Source of the DNA: Candidatus Rhodoluna planktonica
Lineage (GTDB): Bacteria > Actinomycetota > Actinomycetes > Actinomycetales > Microbacteriaceae
Length of the DNA: 64,000 nt
Reading direction: 5' to 3'
Assembly: GCF_001854225.1 (NCBI RefSeq)
Contig: NZ_CP015208.1
Span: 310,001 to 374,000 of the forward strand
This document shows positions 1-9,705 of the stretch, in pieces (the stretch's first letter is position 1; each line of letters starts with the position of its first letter). Both the position numbers and the translations under genes were made by a program. The notes below the pieces were generated by a model. That model was not told where the DNA came from. It saw nothing but the letters and a program-made list of their open reading frames with translations, and did no database searches.

Positions 1-355
1 TGGACACTCGATGTCTCAGCACTAGCCAAGCAATAATCGGAGTAAACACCAGGTAGAGGCCGGTGAGAAAACCGGTGATAGCCGCGGTGGTTAGTTCAAG
101 GGCGATGGTCTGAGTGACATAGCCAAGCCCCAACATCAATCCGAGAGGGATGCCTTTCTTCAGCAGGTCACGGTCTATAACTCGCAGCACTTGGGGGCGC
201 ACCAAAATCATGGCCAAGGTTGCGATTGTGAATCGGGTAGCTAGAAAGTCATAAAACGGCTGCTGAACAATTGCCGGCTTCATAATCACAAAAGCTGCAC
301 CCCAGGTGACTGCTACTAAGACAAGGGAAATTCCGGCTACTGTGGTGCGCTTCAT
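1..355 (-). CDS. EamA/DMT-family transporter, N-terminal part
   Basis: Membrane permease of the drug/metabolite transporter superfamily; the substrate cannot be told. Only the first 118 codons lie in the window and the rest runs off the left edge. The visible part is hydrophobic, with membrane segments at about residues 5-25, 37-52, 68-88 and 92-113. The WG-x-AF motif in the first helix and the 'TGFLTGLYLVFTPI' segment are typical of EamA repeats. I start it at the ATG at 355 because it gives a proper first helix. No Shine-Dalgarno is seen, but TAGACT lies 6 nt upstream on the minus strand, so it is probably leaderless. It is downstream of the SDR/DUF2867 gene on the same strand but seems to have its own promoter. 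Confidence 0.85.
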   Translation of the reverse strand, partial: MKRTTVAGISLVLVAVTWGAAFVIMKPAIVQQPFYDFLATRFTIATLAMILVRPQVLRVIDRDLLKKGIPLGLMLGLGYVTQTIALELTTAAITGFLTGLYLVFTPIIAWLVLRHRVS

Positions 356-361
356 CAGACC

Positions 362-367
362 AGTCTA
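362..367 (-). promoter_or_regulatory. -10 element of a leaderless promoter for the EamA gene
   Basis: TAGACT read on the minus strand, followed by 6 nt and then the ATG. Transcription would begin at or next to the start codon. The same spacing recurs at many genes in this window. No clear -35 box. Confidence 0.5.
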
Positions 368-394
368 AAAGCAAGCACCGGTTACCTGGTTCGG

Positions 395-1912
395 TTAGGA
401 CTTCGAACGTTTCCTCTTGCCTTGGGCAACGGTTTTGACCATCGATGGGAAAACGAGGCCGTGCATAGGCCAAACCGCCCACCAGTAGAGGTGGCCCAGC
501 AAACCTTTGGGTGCATAGGTGGCTCGTTGCACAACGCGGGTGCCATGGCCGTCAGGTTTGGCAGTAACAGTCCACTCCAACCAGGCCAGGCCGGGCATCT
601 TCATTTCGGCACGAAGTCTTAAGCGCTTAGGTCGGTCAAGCTCTTCGACCCGCCAAAAATCGAGTGCTTCGCCAACTAAAAGATGGTTTGGATCGCGTCG
701 ACCTCGACGAAGTCCGACCCCGCCAAAAATACGGTCGATTAGCCCGCGAGCTTCCCAAGCCCAAGTCGCAGTCGAGTATCCGTTTTCGCCGCCAATTGAT
801 TCGACTCGAGCCCAAACTTCATCGATTGAATCGGTGCTTTCCGCAATGCGCTCGTCTAGGTAGAGCGAACCACCCGCCCAATCCGGATCGGTTGGTAGCG
901 GTTCAGAGGGTGTACCAGGGGTTGACGCATTCGACCATCGGGTCTCAACACTGGCATCTTTAATCTTGGTCAAGGCCAGTTCTACTGCCCGCTTGAAATG
1001 GGTTAGGCCACCATCCGGATCTGGAATCAGTTGCCGAATTCGATCATCCTCGGCGACCACTTTGTTTTTCAGGCTGGCGACCAATCTCTTTGCCAAAGTA
1101 TATGGAACCGGCGTGACCAGCCCGACCCAGCCGCTAGATAGTCGAGGAGTTAGCACTGGAATGGGGATGATAATTCTGCGACGAAGACCGGCGGCTTCAG
1201 CGTATTGCTGCATCATCTCGGCATAGGTAAAGATGTCTGGTCCGCCAATGTCGAAGTGATCGTTTATGTCGCTTGGCAGAGCGGCCGAACCGACCAGGTA
1301 GCGCAATACGTCGCGAATCGCAATCGGCTGAATTTTTGACTGAACCCATTTTGGAACAGTCATGATAGGCAATCTCTCGGTCAGGTAGCGGAGCATTTCA
1401 AAAGATGCCGAACCAGAGCCGATGACCACTCCGGCTCGAAGCTCGATGGTGGGTACCCCGCTTGCTCGCAAAATTTCACCGGTCTCCGCGCGCGATTCAA
1501 GATGCGGTGAGAGCTTAGAATCCTTGGCAATCATTCCGCCTAAATAAACAATCCGACGAACTTTTGCCTTTTTCGCGGCTTCACCAAACGTTGTCGCTAG
1601 CTGCCGTTCCTTAGCTTCAAACTCATCTTTCTCGAGCAGAGCATGAAGCATGTAATAGGCAACATCAACGTCTGCCAGGGCTGTTTCTAAGTCAGCAATC
1701 TTGAACGCGTCTCCGGTTATTACTTCTACCGTTTCAAACCAGGGATGATCTTTTAGACGATTGGCATCGCGCACCAGCACTCGAACCCGGTAGCCATGAT
1801 TGATCAGTTCGGTGACTAACCGGCCGCCGATGTATCCGCTGGCTCCGGTCACCAAGACTCGGGCCGGTTCTCCATTTGGTCGCTTGAACTGGGGTAGGTC
1901 GTTGGCGATCAT
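395..1912 (-). CDS. SDR-family NAD(P)-binding protein with DUF2867 domain
   Basis: A 505-residue two-part protein. Residues about 18-300 form an atypical short-chain dehydrogenase/epimerase domain; the dinucleotide-binding motif TGASGYIGG is at about 22-30. Residues about 345-495 match the DUF2867 (SRPBCC-like) domain, with 'GEALDFWRVEELD' and a 'PGLAWLEW' strand. The tandem arrangement and length are usual for this actinobacterial family, sometimes called YcbI-like. The substrate is unknown. A GAAAGG sequence precedes the ATG at 1912. The MutT-like gene ends only 14 nt upstream, so it is likely the last gene of a ppk-mutT-SDR operon. Confidence 0.85.
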   Translation of the reverse strand: MIANDLPQFKRPNGEPARVLVTGASGYIGGRLVTELINHGYRVRVLVRDANRLKDHPWFETVEVITGDAFKIADLETALADVDVAYYMLHALLEKDEFEAKERQLATTFGEAAKKAKVRRIVYLGGMIAKDSKLSPHLESRAETGEILRASGVPTIELRAGVVIGSGSASFEMLRYLTERLPIMTVPKWVQSKIQPIAIRDVLRYLVGSAALPSDINDHFDIGGPDIFTYAEMMQQYAEAAGLRRRIIIPIPVLTPRLSSGWVGLVTPVPYTLAKRLVASLKNKVVAEDDRIRQLIPDPDGGLTHFKRAVELALTKIKDASVETRWSNASTPGTPSEPLPTDPDWAGGSLYLDERIAESTDSIDEVWARVESIGGENGYSTATWAWEARGLIDRIFGGVGLRRGRRDPNHLLVGEALDFWRVEELDRPKRLRLRAEMKMPGLAWLEWTVTAKPDGHGTRVVQRATYAPKGLLGHLYWWAVWPMHGLVFPSMVKTVAQGKRKRSKS

Positions 1913-1926
1913 GCTGACCTTTCGAA

Positions 1927-2883
1927 TTATTCGATGGTTACCAGTGGTGCGTAAGTTTCAATTGCAACGATACTTCTGACCGTATCTGCTTTTTTGGCAG
2001 TTAGGTGAACCACCATCATCTCACCCGGTTCGAGTGCTCGGCCCTCATGCAAAAGAATCTCTTGGTTTGCGTTTCCGTATTTAGAAAGGGTGTCCAGAAT
2101 CGTCGGCAATGCCGGACGATGACTGCATAGAACCGAGGGTAATCCTGATTTAACGATGTCATCGACAACGTTCGCAGTTCGCCTTGGTCCTTTTTTGTTT
2201 CCTAGCTCAGACACTTGGTGGCGCTCAATAATCGGCAACTTCTGATTTTTAGCAAAGGGCTTCACGGTGTTGGCACATCGAGTCCAGGGTGAGGAGTAAA
2301 CCCGTTTTACACCGAAAGCTTTTAGCAAAGGAATCAGGGCGATTGCCTGCTTGGCACCGAGTGGTGTCAGCGGACGCGCACCGTCGTCGATATTCTTTCC
2401 GTTTTTCCATTCGCTGCGAGGCATTGCCTGAGCATGGCGTTGAATAACGACCGGCTTGGTTTTTAGTTTGCCAAGGGTGTACAGGTCTTCGACACGTTGC
2501 AGGATGTCTCTATCAAAATCGTAGGTGAGCAATTCACGTGCCTGGGCGGGGGTGCGCCACTCGACACTGGCTACTTCTTCGCTTGGCTTGAATGTTGATT
2601 TGCGCAGACTTTTGTCGGTCACCCTGGCTGCCCAGTAGTGAACTTCTTTCGGCGCCCCGCTGGGAAGGGTGTACTTTACGATGTCGAGTCTGATGCCAAG
2701 TTTTACCCGCAAACCTGTTTCTTCTCGAATTTCACGCACGGCCGTTTGAGGTAAAACCTCGCCGGGATCTACTTTTCCTTTAGGCCAGGACCAGTCGTCA
2801 TATCTGGCGCGGTGAATTAGAGCAACCTTGAGCCCGTCACCTTCTTCTCGCCATAAAACGGCGCCGGCGGCATAAACGGTCAT
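1927..2883 (-). CDS. Nudix hydrolase fused to a histidine phosphatase (MutT1-like)
   Basis: A 318-residue fusion like mycobacterial MutT1, which hydrolyses 8-oxo-(d)GTP and diadenosine polyphosphates to keep oxidised nucleotides out of nucleic acids. The Nudix box is complete: G36-x5-E42-x7-R50-E51-x-x-E54-E55-x-G57. After residue 140 a SixA-type phosphatase domain starts with the RH motif at 149-150, followed by an 'SSPWTRC' segment and a second conserved His in 'CSHRPALP'. The start overlaps the ppk stop by 4 nt (ATGA), indicating translational coupling. Assignment to the fused family is firm; exact substrates are inferred from homologues. Confidence 0.88.
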   Translation of the reverse strand: MTVYAAGAVLWREEGDGLKVALIHRARYDDWSWPKGKVDPGEVLPQTAVREIREETGLRVKLGIRLDIVKYTLPSGAPKEVHYWAARVTDKSLRKSTFKPSEEVASVEWRTPAQARELLTYDFDRDILQRVEDLYTLGKLKTKPVVIQRHAQAMPRSEWKNGKNIDDGARPLTPLGAKQAIALIPLLKAFGVKRVYSSPWTRCANTVKPFAKNQKLPIIERHQVSELGNKKGPRRTANVVDDIVKSGLPSVLCSHRPALPTILDTLSKYGNANQEILLHEGRALEPGEMMVVHLTAKKADTVRSIVAIETYAPLVTIE

Positions 2884-5003
2884 CGGGGTATCTTCTTACC
2901 CGCAATTTCTCTCATCACCTGGTCTTGGAAATCTGCCAGGGTGGCCCCGTCCCGGTCATACTGATGCCTGACCCAGTTTCCGTCAGCAGCGAGATGCCAA
3001 GAAGCCGTGCCAGGATTCATTGCCAAGTCAAAAAAGGCGTTTAGCTCACGGATATGATCCGGTTGTGAAATTCGAACCAGAGCCTCAACTCGGCGATCAA
3101 GATTTCGGTGCATCATGTCGGCAGACCCGATGAAAATCTCCGGATCGCCTCCACCGAGGAATCCAAAAATTCGAGAATGCTCGAGGTAGCGTCCCAAAAT
3201 TGACCGCACTTGGATGTTGTCACTCAGCCCAGGCACACCCGGACGAAGTGCGCACATTCCGCGAACCAAAATTTCAACATCAACCCCGGCATTCGATGCC
3301 CTGTATAGAGCATCGATAATTTGCTCGTCGACCAAAGAGTTGACCTTGATTCTCACCCGGGCTGGTTTACCTGCTTCGCGGTGGGCTATCTCTCGTTCGA
3401 TGCGCTCCAGTAGTCCTTCTCGAACACCATGTGGTGAGACCATGAGTGATTTGAATTCAGAGTCTGGGGCATAGCCGGAAAGTTGATTGAAAAGCTTGGT
3501 CAAATCTTCACCGACTGACTCCCGCGAGGTTAGCAAACCGTAATCCTCGTAGTAGCGTGCGGTTTTTGGGTTGTAGTTACCGGTGCCGACGTGGCAGTAG
3601 CGTCTAAGTTGATTTCCCTCTTGACGAATTACCAGCGAAAGCTTGCAGTGTGTCTTTAGGCCGACGATTCCGTAAACCACGTGCACACCGGCCTGCTCAA
3701 GTTTGCGAGCCCAAGCGATATTGTTCTGCTCATCAAATCTGGCCTTGATCTCAACCAGAGCCAAAACCTGTTTGCCCGCCTCGGCAGCGCTGATCAGCGC
3801 GTCAACAATCGGTGAGTCACCAGAAGTTCGATAAAGCGTTTGCTTGATGGCTAGAACCTTTGGGTCTGCAGCGGCCTGAACCAAGAATGACTGCACCGAG
3901 GTTGAGAAAGATTCGTATGGGTGGTGAACCAAAATATCCCGTTGACGCATGGCCGCAAAAATACTGACATCTTTATCTTCCACCGGGCGGAGGTAGCGAT
4001 TGGTGATCACCTGGTGGGGCGGGAAATGAAGGTCAGGTCGCTTAATTGATGCGATTTCGAACAAGCCACGCAAATCCAGGGGAGAGGGTAGGTGGTAGAC
4101 ATCTTCTTCGGAGATGTCAAGTTCTCGAATAAGCAAGTCGAGAACTTGAGGGTTGATGTCGTTGGCTACTTCCAGGCGAACCGGCGGTCCAAAACGACGT
4201 CTCAGCAATTCTTTCTCAAGAGCGATTAGAAGATTTTCGCCTTCTTCCTCATCGACTTCGAGGTCTTCATTTCTGGTAACTCTGAAGGTGTGGTGCTGCA
4301 ACACATCCATGCCAGGGAAAAGTTGTCCCAAGAATTCACCGATGATGTCTTCGAGTGGAACAAACATCTGGCCTGAGCCAGCTTCGCCCGGAATTTTGAC
4401 AAATCGAGGCAGCAGCGGCGGCACCTTAACGCGCGCAAAGTGTTCGCGGCCGTTCACCGGGTTCTGCAGCACCACGGCAAGGTTTAGCGAAAGTCCGGAG
4501 ATGTAAGGAAATGGGTGAGCGGGATCAACAGCCAGGGGAGTGAGCACCGGAAAAATCTGATTTTGAAAATATTCGTGGAGGGTCTTTTTTTGATTCTCGT
4601 CAAGGTAATTCCAGCGAACAATGTGGATAGCTTTTTCTTTCATTAAGGGCTTAAGCACCTTAATAAAGAGTTCGGCATGCCTAGTTTGAAGCTCGTGAGC
4701 TTTGTCAGAGATGGCACTCAAAACTTCTTGGGGCTCTAATCCAGAGCTAGAGCGAACTGCCAGCCCGGTGGCGATTCGACGCTTCAGTCCGGCTACTCGG
4801 ACCATAAAAAATTCATCAAGATTCGAAGCAAAAATGGCGCAAAAGTTTATTCGCTCGAGAAGGTAGACATTCGGGTCTTCTGCCAGTTCGAGCACTCGCT
4901 GATTAAAGGCCAACCAGCTCAGCTCTCGATCTAAAAATCGATCAGCCGGAAACTCAGAGCCCAAATTGGGCACTGCGATTGCCATGGTTTCTTCGGAAGA
5001 CAT
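2880..5003 (-). CDS. ppk: polyphosphate kinase
   Basis: Ppk1 reversibly polymerises the gamma-phosphate of ATP into polyphosphate. The protein is 707 residues, the normal length. The N-domain has '[17 protein letters not shown]'. The catalytic core has '[11 protein letters not shown]' and '[20 protein letters not shown]', which carry the two conserved histidines corresponding to the autophosphorylated and general-acid residues of E. coli Ppk. It heads the operon with the Nudix gene. The ATG at 5003 is taken; an internal ATG six codons later is also possible. GlnR lies just upstream on the same strand, 46 nt away. Confidence 0.97.
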   Translation of the reverse strand: MSSEETMAIAVPNLGSEFPADRFLDRELSWLAFNQRVLELAEDPNVYLLERINFCAIFASNLDEFFMVRVAGLKRRIATGLAVRSSSGLEPQEVLSAISDKAHELQTRHAELFIKVLKPLMKEKAIHIVRWNYLDENQKKTLHEYFQNQIFPVLTPLAVDPAHPFPYISGLSLNLAVVLQNPVNGREHFARVKVPPLLPRFVKIPGEAGSGQMFVPLEDIIGEFLGQLFPGMDVLQHHTFRVTRNEDLEVDEEEGENLLIALEKELLRRRFGPPVRLEVANDINPQVLDLLIRELDISEEDVYHLPSPLDLRGLFEIASIKRPDLHFPPHQVITNRYLRPVEDKDVSIFAAMRQRDILVHHPYESFSTSVQSFLVQAAADPKVLAIKQTLYRTSGDSPIVDALISAAEAGKQVLALVEIKARFDEQNNIAWARKLEQAGVHVVYGIVGLKTHCKLSLVIRQEGNQLRRYCHVGTGNYNPKTARYYEDYGLLTSRESVGEDLTKLFNQLSGYAPDSEFKSLMVSPHGVREGLLERIEREIAHREAGKPARVRIKVNSLVDEQIIDALYRASNAGVDVEILVRGMCALRPGVPGLSDNIQVRSILGRYLEHSRIFGFLGGGDPEIFIGSADMMHRNLDRRVEALVRISQPDHIRELNAFFDLAMNPGTASWHLAADGNWVRHQYDRDGATLADFQDQVMREIAGKKIPR

Positions 5004-5049
5004 AGATGTAATACTGCCACTACTTGGTTATTTGTAGGTTAACAACGGG

Positions 5050-5733
5050 TTAGCCGATGTTCTCAGAGAGAGCATCCTCGGTGGTTAGGTTGAATCGGTA
5101 GCCAACGTTTCGCACGGTGCCAATTAGCAGTTCGAGGTCGCCCAGCTTGGCCCGCAACCGTCTGATGTGAACATCAACGGTTCGAGTGCCACCGAAGTAG
5201 TCGTAGCCCCAAACCTCACTGAGCAACTGTTCGCGGGTGAAGACTCGACCCGGGTGTTGAGCCAAAAATCTGATCAGTTCAAATTCTTTATAGGTAAGGT
5301 CTAGTGGTTTACCGTGAATTTTTGCCGAGTAGCTGCCCTCATCGATAACCAACCCGGATGCGTGAATCTTGTCGACTTTCTCTTCGGTTTGTGCTCGGCC
5401 GATAGCGAGCCTGATTCGAGTTTCGATTTCCGCTGGGCCTGCAGTTTCTAGAATTATGTCTGCCGCGCCCCAGTCGTTACTTACTGCGGCCAAACCACCT
5501 TCGGTAACCACCAAAATAAGGGGAGCGCTAAGACCAGTGGTCACCAAAATTTTTGCCAGGGCTTTTGCGTTAGCTAGGTCTCTGCGTGCATCGAGAAAAA
5601 CCAGATCGTGACCGGGAGCGTTGACCAAGCTGGCCGGCTCAGCCGGAATTTGCCGCAGTCGGTGACTGAGTAGCGAAAGAGCAGGTAAAACTTCAGCTTC
5701 GGCTGTTGCCGAAAGTACCAGAAGTTGAGCCAT
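5050..5733 (-). CDS. glnR: GlnR-type OmpR-family transcriptional regulator
   Basis: A 227-residue orphan response regulator, closely like actinobacterial GlnR, the global regulator of nitrogen assimilation. Residues 1-115 are the atypical receiver: Asp48 is kept ('VFLDAR') but the usual N-terminal acidic pocket is missing ('[10 protein letters not shown]'). Residues about 125-220 are the winged-helix DNA-binding domain, including '[20 protein letters not shown]' and '[20 protein letters not shown]', which are nearly invariant in GlnR. I start at the ATG at 5733 because it follows GGAGAGAG and matches family N-termini; an upstream extension to 5850 has no support. No sensor kinase is adjacent, as expected. 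Confidence 0.93.
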   Translation of the reverse strand: MAQLLVLSATAEAEVLPALSLLSHRLRQIPAEPASLVNAPGHDLVFLDARRDLANAKALAKILVTTGLSAPLILVVTEGGLAAVSNDWGAADIILETAGPAEIETRIRLAIGRAQTEEKVDKIHASGLVIDEGSYSAKIHGKPLDLTYKEFELIRFLAQHPGRVFTREQLLSEVWGYDYFGGTRTVDVHIRRLRAKLGDLELLIGTVRNVGYRFNLTTEDALSENIG

Positions 5734-5824
5734 TTCTCTCTCCGAATCGCTTAGCACAAGTTTAGTCGGGATTCTCTTTGCTGTAATCGAAGGTTTTTGG
5801 GTACGGCTAGGGCAAGATTGAAGA

Positions 5825-6088
5825 ATGAGGCGCGATTGGATTGAAATCACCGGAATTTGGGCTGCGGTTTTGGCCCTCGCCCTCTGGTTGGTTTTTCAGC
5901 CGGGCGCAACGGCAATTGCTGCAGAAACGTATTCGGGCGCTATTTTGGCCGGGGCCTTGGCCACGGTTTCGGCAATTCAACTTCGATCGCAGCGAGCTGA
6001 GGGCTTCGTGCGACGCCTGGTCTATGTTGCGGGTGGGTCCTATCTCATCCTGGCTTTAGCATCGCTGTTTATGCTGCTGAGGGGTTAG
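5825..6088 (+). CDS. small two-helix membrane protein, unknown function
   Basis: An 87-residue protein not recognised from any named family. It has a hydrophobic segment at about 10-25, a second at about 36-50, a short basic loop ([11 protein letters not shown]) and a third at about 65-84 ending in LLRG. It is divergent from glnR (91 bp apart) and followed 9 nt later by a 36-residue membrane peptide, then the nitrobindin-like gene. The coding frame is open and GC-balanced like its neighbours. Likely real; no function can be inferred. Confidence 0.65.
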   Translation: MRRDWIEITGIWAAVLALALWLVFQPGATAIAAETYSGAILAGALATVSAIQLRSQRAEGFVRRLVYVAGGSYLILALASLFMLLRG

Positions 6089-6091
6089 ACT
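6086..6091 (+). promoter_or_regulatory. possible leaderless -10 element
   Basis: TAGACT overlaps the stop codon of the preceding gene and ends 6 nt before the ATG at 6098. It matches the TAnnnT-N6/7-start arrangement seen elsewhere in the window. Confidence 0.4.
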
Positions 6092-6097
6092 TTTACC

Positions 6098-6208
6098 ATG
6101 ATTCTTGCTCTAGAAATCTTCTTCACCGGACTCCTAGTTCTCGCATCTCTGGCCATTGCCGGAGTATCTGCGCTTGTGCTCTACAAACTATTCAAGGGTC
6201 AAAAGTAA
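6098..6208 (+). CDS. 36-residue single-pass membrane peptide
   Basis: A very short ORF, ATG at 6098 to TAA at 6206-6208. It encodes an acidic N-terminus (MILALEIF), one long hydrophobic helix at about 8-29 and a basic tail (YKLFKGQK), the layout of a single-pass membrane miniprotein with its C-terminus in the cytoplasm. It sits between two genes on the same strand and is preceded by TAGACT. No family is recognised. The alternative is that this DNA is the 5' end of the next gene, but that frame gives no sensible N-terminus there. Confidence 0.5.
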   Translation: MILALEIFFTGLLVLASLAIAGVSALVLYKLFKGQK

Positions 6209-6209
6209 C

Positions 6210-6815
6210 TTGTTCGTAATTCCAGAAAATTTACCTCTGGAGCTAACCCCCTTCGCCTTCCTGATTGGAAAATGGGAGGGAACCGGCGTCATCAGCTACA
6301 AAGTAAACGAGGATGACGATTCTGTCGTCGAATACGAATTCAAGCAGCGCATCGAATTTGCGCACGATGGCAGCAACGCGCTTACCTACGTTTCAAGCGC
6401 TGAGTTGATAGATTCAGATCTTCCGGCTTTGCCCAGCGAATTGGGCTATTGGCGATTGGCCCGCCCAGCTGAAGAATCTGACCATGGCCCGGGGATGATT
6501 GTTGGCTCAGGTGAATCAAAAATCCAGTCTCGTGAAGATCTAGAAAAACTTCGTAACGCCGAAGGTGGTTTCGACATTCAGGTTTCCACGCTGCATCCGG
6601 GTGGGGTAGCCGAACTCTACAACGGCAAAATCAAGGGTGCCCGGGTTGATCTTGCGTCAGCGCACGGTGTGGCCTTTGAAACCGCAAAAACCTACCGCCA
6701 CTCAACTCGACTGTACGGGCAGGTTGAAGGCGCTTTGCTTTGGGTGTGGGAAATAGCCATGCCGGGACGCGAATTGAAACCGCATGCCTCAGCCCGGCTT
6801 GAGCGAATCGAGTAA
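6210..6815 (+). CDS. nitrobindin-like heme-binding beta-barrel (FABP-type) protein
   Basis: About 201 residues of the THAP4/nitrobindin family (Rv2717c-like), small beta-barrels that bind heme and react with nitrogen oxides. The N-terminal signature 'FLIGKWEGTG' and alternating beta-strand pattern throughout support this. I use the TTG at 6210 because the protein then starts (M)FVIPENLPLELTPF, the usual family N-terminus; a TTG at 6156 would overlap the 36-residue ORF. The start is therefore uncertain. The stop TAA touches the GTG start of the next gene (ygfZ), so the two are probably co-translated. Confidence 0.8.
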   Translation: MFVIPENLPLELTPFAFLIGKWEGTGVISYKVNEDDDSVVEYEFKQRIEFAHDGSNALTYVSSAELIDSDLPALPSELGYWRLARPAEESDHGPGMIVGSGESKIQSREDLEKLRNAEGGFDIQVSTLHPGGVAELYNGKIKGARVDLASAHGVAFETAKTYRHSTRLYGQVEGALLWVWEIAMPGRELKPHASARLERIE

Positions 6816-7826
6816 GTGTTGACCGCAGAGCACTTTGGTAATCCGTTGGTTGAACAGCGAAAGTTGCTCAATTCTGAAGCTTCGGTTTTGCTCGAAGACT
6901 TGGCAGTGCTTCGGGTTGAAGGCCCAGATCGACTCGACTGGCTGCATGCATTACTTTCGCAAAACATCAAAAATCTCAAGCCCGGTGAAAGCGCCGAGGC
7001 CCTACTGCTTGATCCAAATGGTCGAATTGAGCAAGCTATCCGAGTTTTTGAAACTGGAAACGAAACTTACTTATCAGTTGGCAAAACCAGTTTTGCGGCC
7101 TTGAACTCTTGGTTGAGTAAAATGATTTTTCGCTCAAAAGTTTCCCTGACTGAGGTCGACTTGGTTGCCGTGGCCTATTTTGGCGAGGTCAAAGATGAAC
7201 CAAACGCGCTCTTCACCTGGACTGATAACTGGGACAAGATTTTGCCTGGCAGTTATCGCTACGGAAAACCATCGACCTCTGACTGGCCATTGAAAATTGC
7301 TTTCCTAGATTCAGCAGATGTTGAAAAATTCGCTTCCGAATTTGAAAGTGCTGGCCGTTTAGCGCTAACCGCTTTACGTATTGCTGCCCATCGGCCCGAT
7401 TTCGACGCTGAGGTTGATGAGAAAACGCTTCCGCACGAATTAGATTGGCTGCGCACTGCGGTGCACCTAACTAAGGGATGCTATCGAGGCCAAGAGACAG
7501 TGGCCAAAGTTCACAATCTTGGTCATCCCCCGCGACGGTTGGTCATGTTGCACCTCGACGGTTCAGGGCACATGCTTCCCGAGGTAAACGATTCGGTGAT
7601 TTACAACGGCGAAGTTAAAGGTCGAATCACCTCGGTCGCTCAACATTTTGATATGGGCCCAATTGCCCTTGCCGTGATCTCAAGAAATGTGCCCGAAGAT
7701 GCCCAGCTCGAGGTGGCATCCGCAGGGCAAACCATAGCGGCTGCTCAAGAAATCATTGTTCCGGCAAGCGCCGGCAAAGTGGCAGAACTGCCGAAGCGCA
7801 ATTTGCTCATGGGCGGCAAACATTGA
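6816..7826 (+). CDS. ygfZ: folate-binding protein YgfZ
   Basis: A 336-residue GcvT-like protein of the YgfZ/IBA57 family, which binds tetrahydrofolate and supports assembly or repair of certain Fe-S enzymes. The diagnostic motif K-G-C-Y-x-G-Q-E is present ('LTKGCYRGQETVAKVHN'), with the conserved cysteine. It starts at GTG 6816, directly after the previous stop, and ends with a TTGA overlap into the next gene. Confidence 0.93.
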   Translation: MLTAEHFGNPLVEQRKLLNSEASVLLEDLAVLRVEGPDRLDWLHALLSQNIKNLKPGESAEALLLDPNGRIEQAIRVFETGNETYLSVGKTSFAALNSWLSKMIFRSKVSLTEVDLVAVAYFGEVKDEPNALFTWTDNWDKILPGSYRYGKPSTSDWPLKIAFLDSADVEKFASEFESAGRLALTALRIAAHRPDFDAEVDEKTLPHELDWLRTAVHLTKGCYRGQETVAKVHNLGHPPRRLVMLHLDGSGHMLPEVNDSVIYNGEVKGRITSVAQHFDMGPIALAVISRNVPEDAQLEVASAGQTIAAAQEIIVPASAGKVAELPKRNLLMGGKH

Positions 7827-8896
7827 GTGAAGTTTGGCTCGACCGACTTCGACAATCCACAACCCGAGCAGTCGAGTCAATTGCTCCGATTAGTCAAATA
7901 GTTTTGGCAGCTGTGGCCGGCTACAGCATTGCGCACTTCGGCCTCGGTCACGAAACCCCAATTTTCGCAGTGACGGTTGCAATTACTGCTTTAGGTTTTA
8001 CCAGAGATGCTCGCCCGCGAAGAATAATCGAAACGGCACTGGGAATGATTATCGGAATCCTACTCAGTGAAGTGTTTTTGCTTTCATTGGGTCAAGGTTT
8101 GATTCAGCTGGCGGTTGTGCTTTTGATCTCGCTCTTGGCGGCACGTTTCATTTCAGGTTCGGCATCGTTTGCGCTTACGGTTGGCATCCAGGCGATGCTG
8201 GTTCAAATTTTGCCGGTACCTGATGGTGGCGCATTTTTGCGAAGCATCGATGGCCTCATCGGCGGTCTGACCGCTCTCGTTTTTACCGCAATAATTCCGC
8301 GCGACCCCAGAGGTATTGCCAACCGCGATGCCGAAAAACTTTTTAGGGTGTTTATCGATTCGGTCGAAGCTTTGCGGCTAGCCACTAAAAATGTTGACGA
8401 AAAAGTGCTCGATGAGGCACTCATCCGGGTTCGACGATCACAACCGCTAATTGATAACTGGCGGCTTTCGCTCGACAGTGCTGTTGCTATCGCCAAGATT
8501 TCGCCTTTTCTTCGAAAGTATCGCGATGAGCTGTCGGGACAGTTGCGTCTCATGCGCGGTATGGATTTAGCAACCAGAAATTTACGTGTTGTGGTTAGAC
8601 GAGTGGATTTCTTGGTTAAGGATGGCGAGCCACGGCCTTATTTGGCCGATTTGTTTGAGCAAATCAGTCAGGCTGCACAGCTATTGGAAAGTGGTTTGGA
8701 TGATTCAAGTGACCGCAGAGAAGCTCAGCGCCAGTTGGTTTACATCATCCATCAACTAGATCCAAAGAGATTCGGAATTGGTGACCAGTTACGCGAAGCA
8801 AGTGTGCTGTTGTTATTGCGTCCACTTTTGGTTGATTTGCTTTGCGCTAGCGGAATGAGCGAAGAAGATGCTCGTGCTGAGTTGCCTTCGATCTAG
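7823..8896 (+). CDS. FUSC/aromatic-acid-exporter-like membrane protein
   Basis: A 357-residue protein. The N-terminal half (about 20-160) has five to six membrane helices, with the 'PIFAVTVAITALGFTRDAR' region typical of FUSC/DUF939 proteins. The C-terminal half (about 170-345) is soluble and helical. This matches the aromatic acid exporter / fusaric-acid-resistance group; the actual substrate is unknown. The TTG start at 7823 overlaps the ygfZ stop by 4 nt. It converges with the methyltransferase gene, overlapping it by 4 nt at 8893-8896. Confidence 0.8.
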   Translation: MSEVWLDRLRQSTTRAVESIAPISQIVLAAVAGYSIAHFGLGHETPIFAVTVAITALGFTRDARPRRIIETALGMIIGILLSEVFLLSLGQGLIQLAVVLLISLLAARFISGSASFALTVGIQAMLVQILPVPDGGAFLRSIDGLIGGLTALVFTAIIPRDPRGIANRDAEKLFRVFIDSVEALRLATKNVDEKVLDEALIRVRRSQPLIDNWRLSLDSAVAIAKISPFLRKYRDELSGQLRLMRGMDLATRNLRVVVRRVDFLVKDGEPRPYLADLFEQISQAAQLLESGLDDSSDRREAQRQLVYIIHQLDPKRFGIGDQLREASVLLLLRPLLVDLLCASGMSEEDARAELPSI

Positions 8897-9663
8897 TTGG
8901 TCGGATCAACGGCGCTGTATTCAACGCTAAGTTCGCCAAGTCGCACACGCTTCCGATCCAGAGTTATCGGCCAGCCCGCTGACTTCAATTGATTGCAGGC
9001 GGCTAACCAACGCTGTGCCGCCGAAAACGTTCCGAGACCGGCATTTGATTGCCAGGCACGATCGAGGTCAACTAAAAACTGATGAATTTTTTCACCCGGA
9101 ACGTTGTGGTGAATTAGGGCTTTAGGAAGTCGCTCAGCAACTTTGCTCGGTGAGTCCAGTTCAGCGAGCCGCATCGAGATTGTGAAAGTAAGGGGTCTGA
9201 CTCGGTCAAGGGTTATCCAACTGCTGATGCGACCAATTTCATCGCAGGTACCTTCGATCAACTTTCCTTCAACTGTGAGGCGTGACTGCATTTTCTGCCA
9301 AGCCGGTAAGACCTGATCTTCGTCATACTGACGCAAAACGTTGAAGGCCCTGATTACGGTGACCTGGTTAGGCAGCTCTGGAGGAATCGGAACTTCAAAT
9401 CCGCCGTGTGTGAAGTGCAGACTTTCCGTCGCGATTGCCAGCCCGCGTTCAACTCGCTCGCGATCAATCTCTACGCCAACCACATGAGTTTGCGGGTTTA
9501 CTTTTTCTAGCCTCGCCAGTAACTCAACCGCGGTGATTGGGCTCGCTCCGAAGCCTAGATCAACGACAATCGGTTGCTTTTCCTGACGCAAAACGGGCAG
9601 CGCGGCAATAAATCGATCAACTCTGCGCAACCGATTGGGATTCGTCGTACCTCTAGTTATCAC
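8893..9663 (-). CDS. class I SAM-dependent methyltransferase-like protein
   Basis: About 256 residues. The SAM-binding motif I '[19 protein letters not shown]' and an acidic motif II '[14 protein letters not shown]' identify a Rossmann methyltransferase fold; the target is not known. The GTG at 9663 gives an N-terminus (M)[17 protein letters not shown] and is preceded by TAAACC-N7 on the minus strand, consistent with a leaderless start. Other GTGs at 9681 and 9687 are possible. It is divergent from gpmA with only 42 bp between the start codons. Confidence 0.82.
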   Translation of the reverse strand: MITRGTTNPNRLRRVDRFIAALPVLRQEKQPIVVDLGFGASPITAVELLARLEKVNPQTHVVGVEIDRERVERGLAIATESLHFTHGGFEVPIPPELPNQVTVIRAFNVLRQYDEDQVLPAWQKMQSRLTVEGKLIEGTCDEIGRISSWITLDRVRPLTFTISMRLAELDSPSKVAERLPKALIHHNVPGEKIHQFLVDLDRAWQSNAGLGTFSAAQRWLAACNQLKSAGWPITLDRKRVRLGELSVEYSAVDPTN

Positions 9664-9705
9664 TCCGAGGGGTTTATTCACTGCCACGGCAATAAACTTA
9701 TCGTC
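9664..9705. promoter_or_regulatory. divergent leaderless promoters (methyltransferase / gpmA)
   Basis: A perfect inverted repeat GTTTATT (9672-9678) and AATAAAC (9691-9697). Read outward, each arm gives a -10 hexamer: TAAACT at 9693-9698, 7 nt before the gpmA ATG, and TAAACC at 9671-9676 on the minus strand, 7 nt before the GTG at 9663. Neither gene has a Shine-Dalgarno. The repeat could also be an operator. Confidence 0.5.

Noticed and set aside
519-963. Plus-strand open frames within the SDR/DUF2867 gene
   Set aside because: Low-complexity Arg/Ser/Pro products, antisense to a clear gene; codon-bias shadows.
4153-4506. Plus-strand frame of 117 codons inside ppk
   Set aside because: Antisense shadow; no family resemblance.
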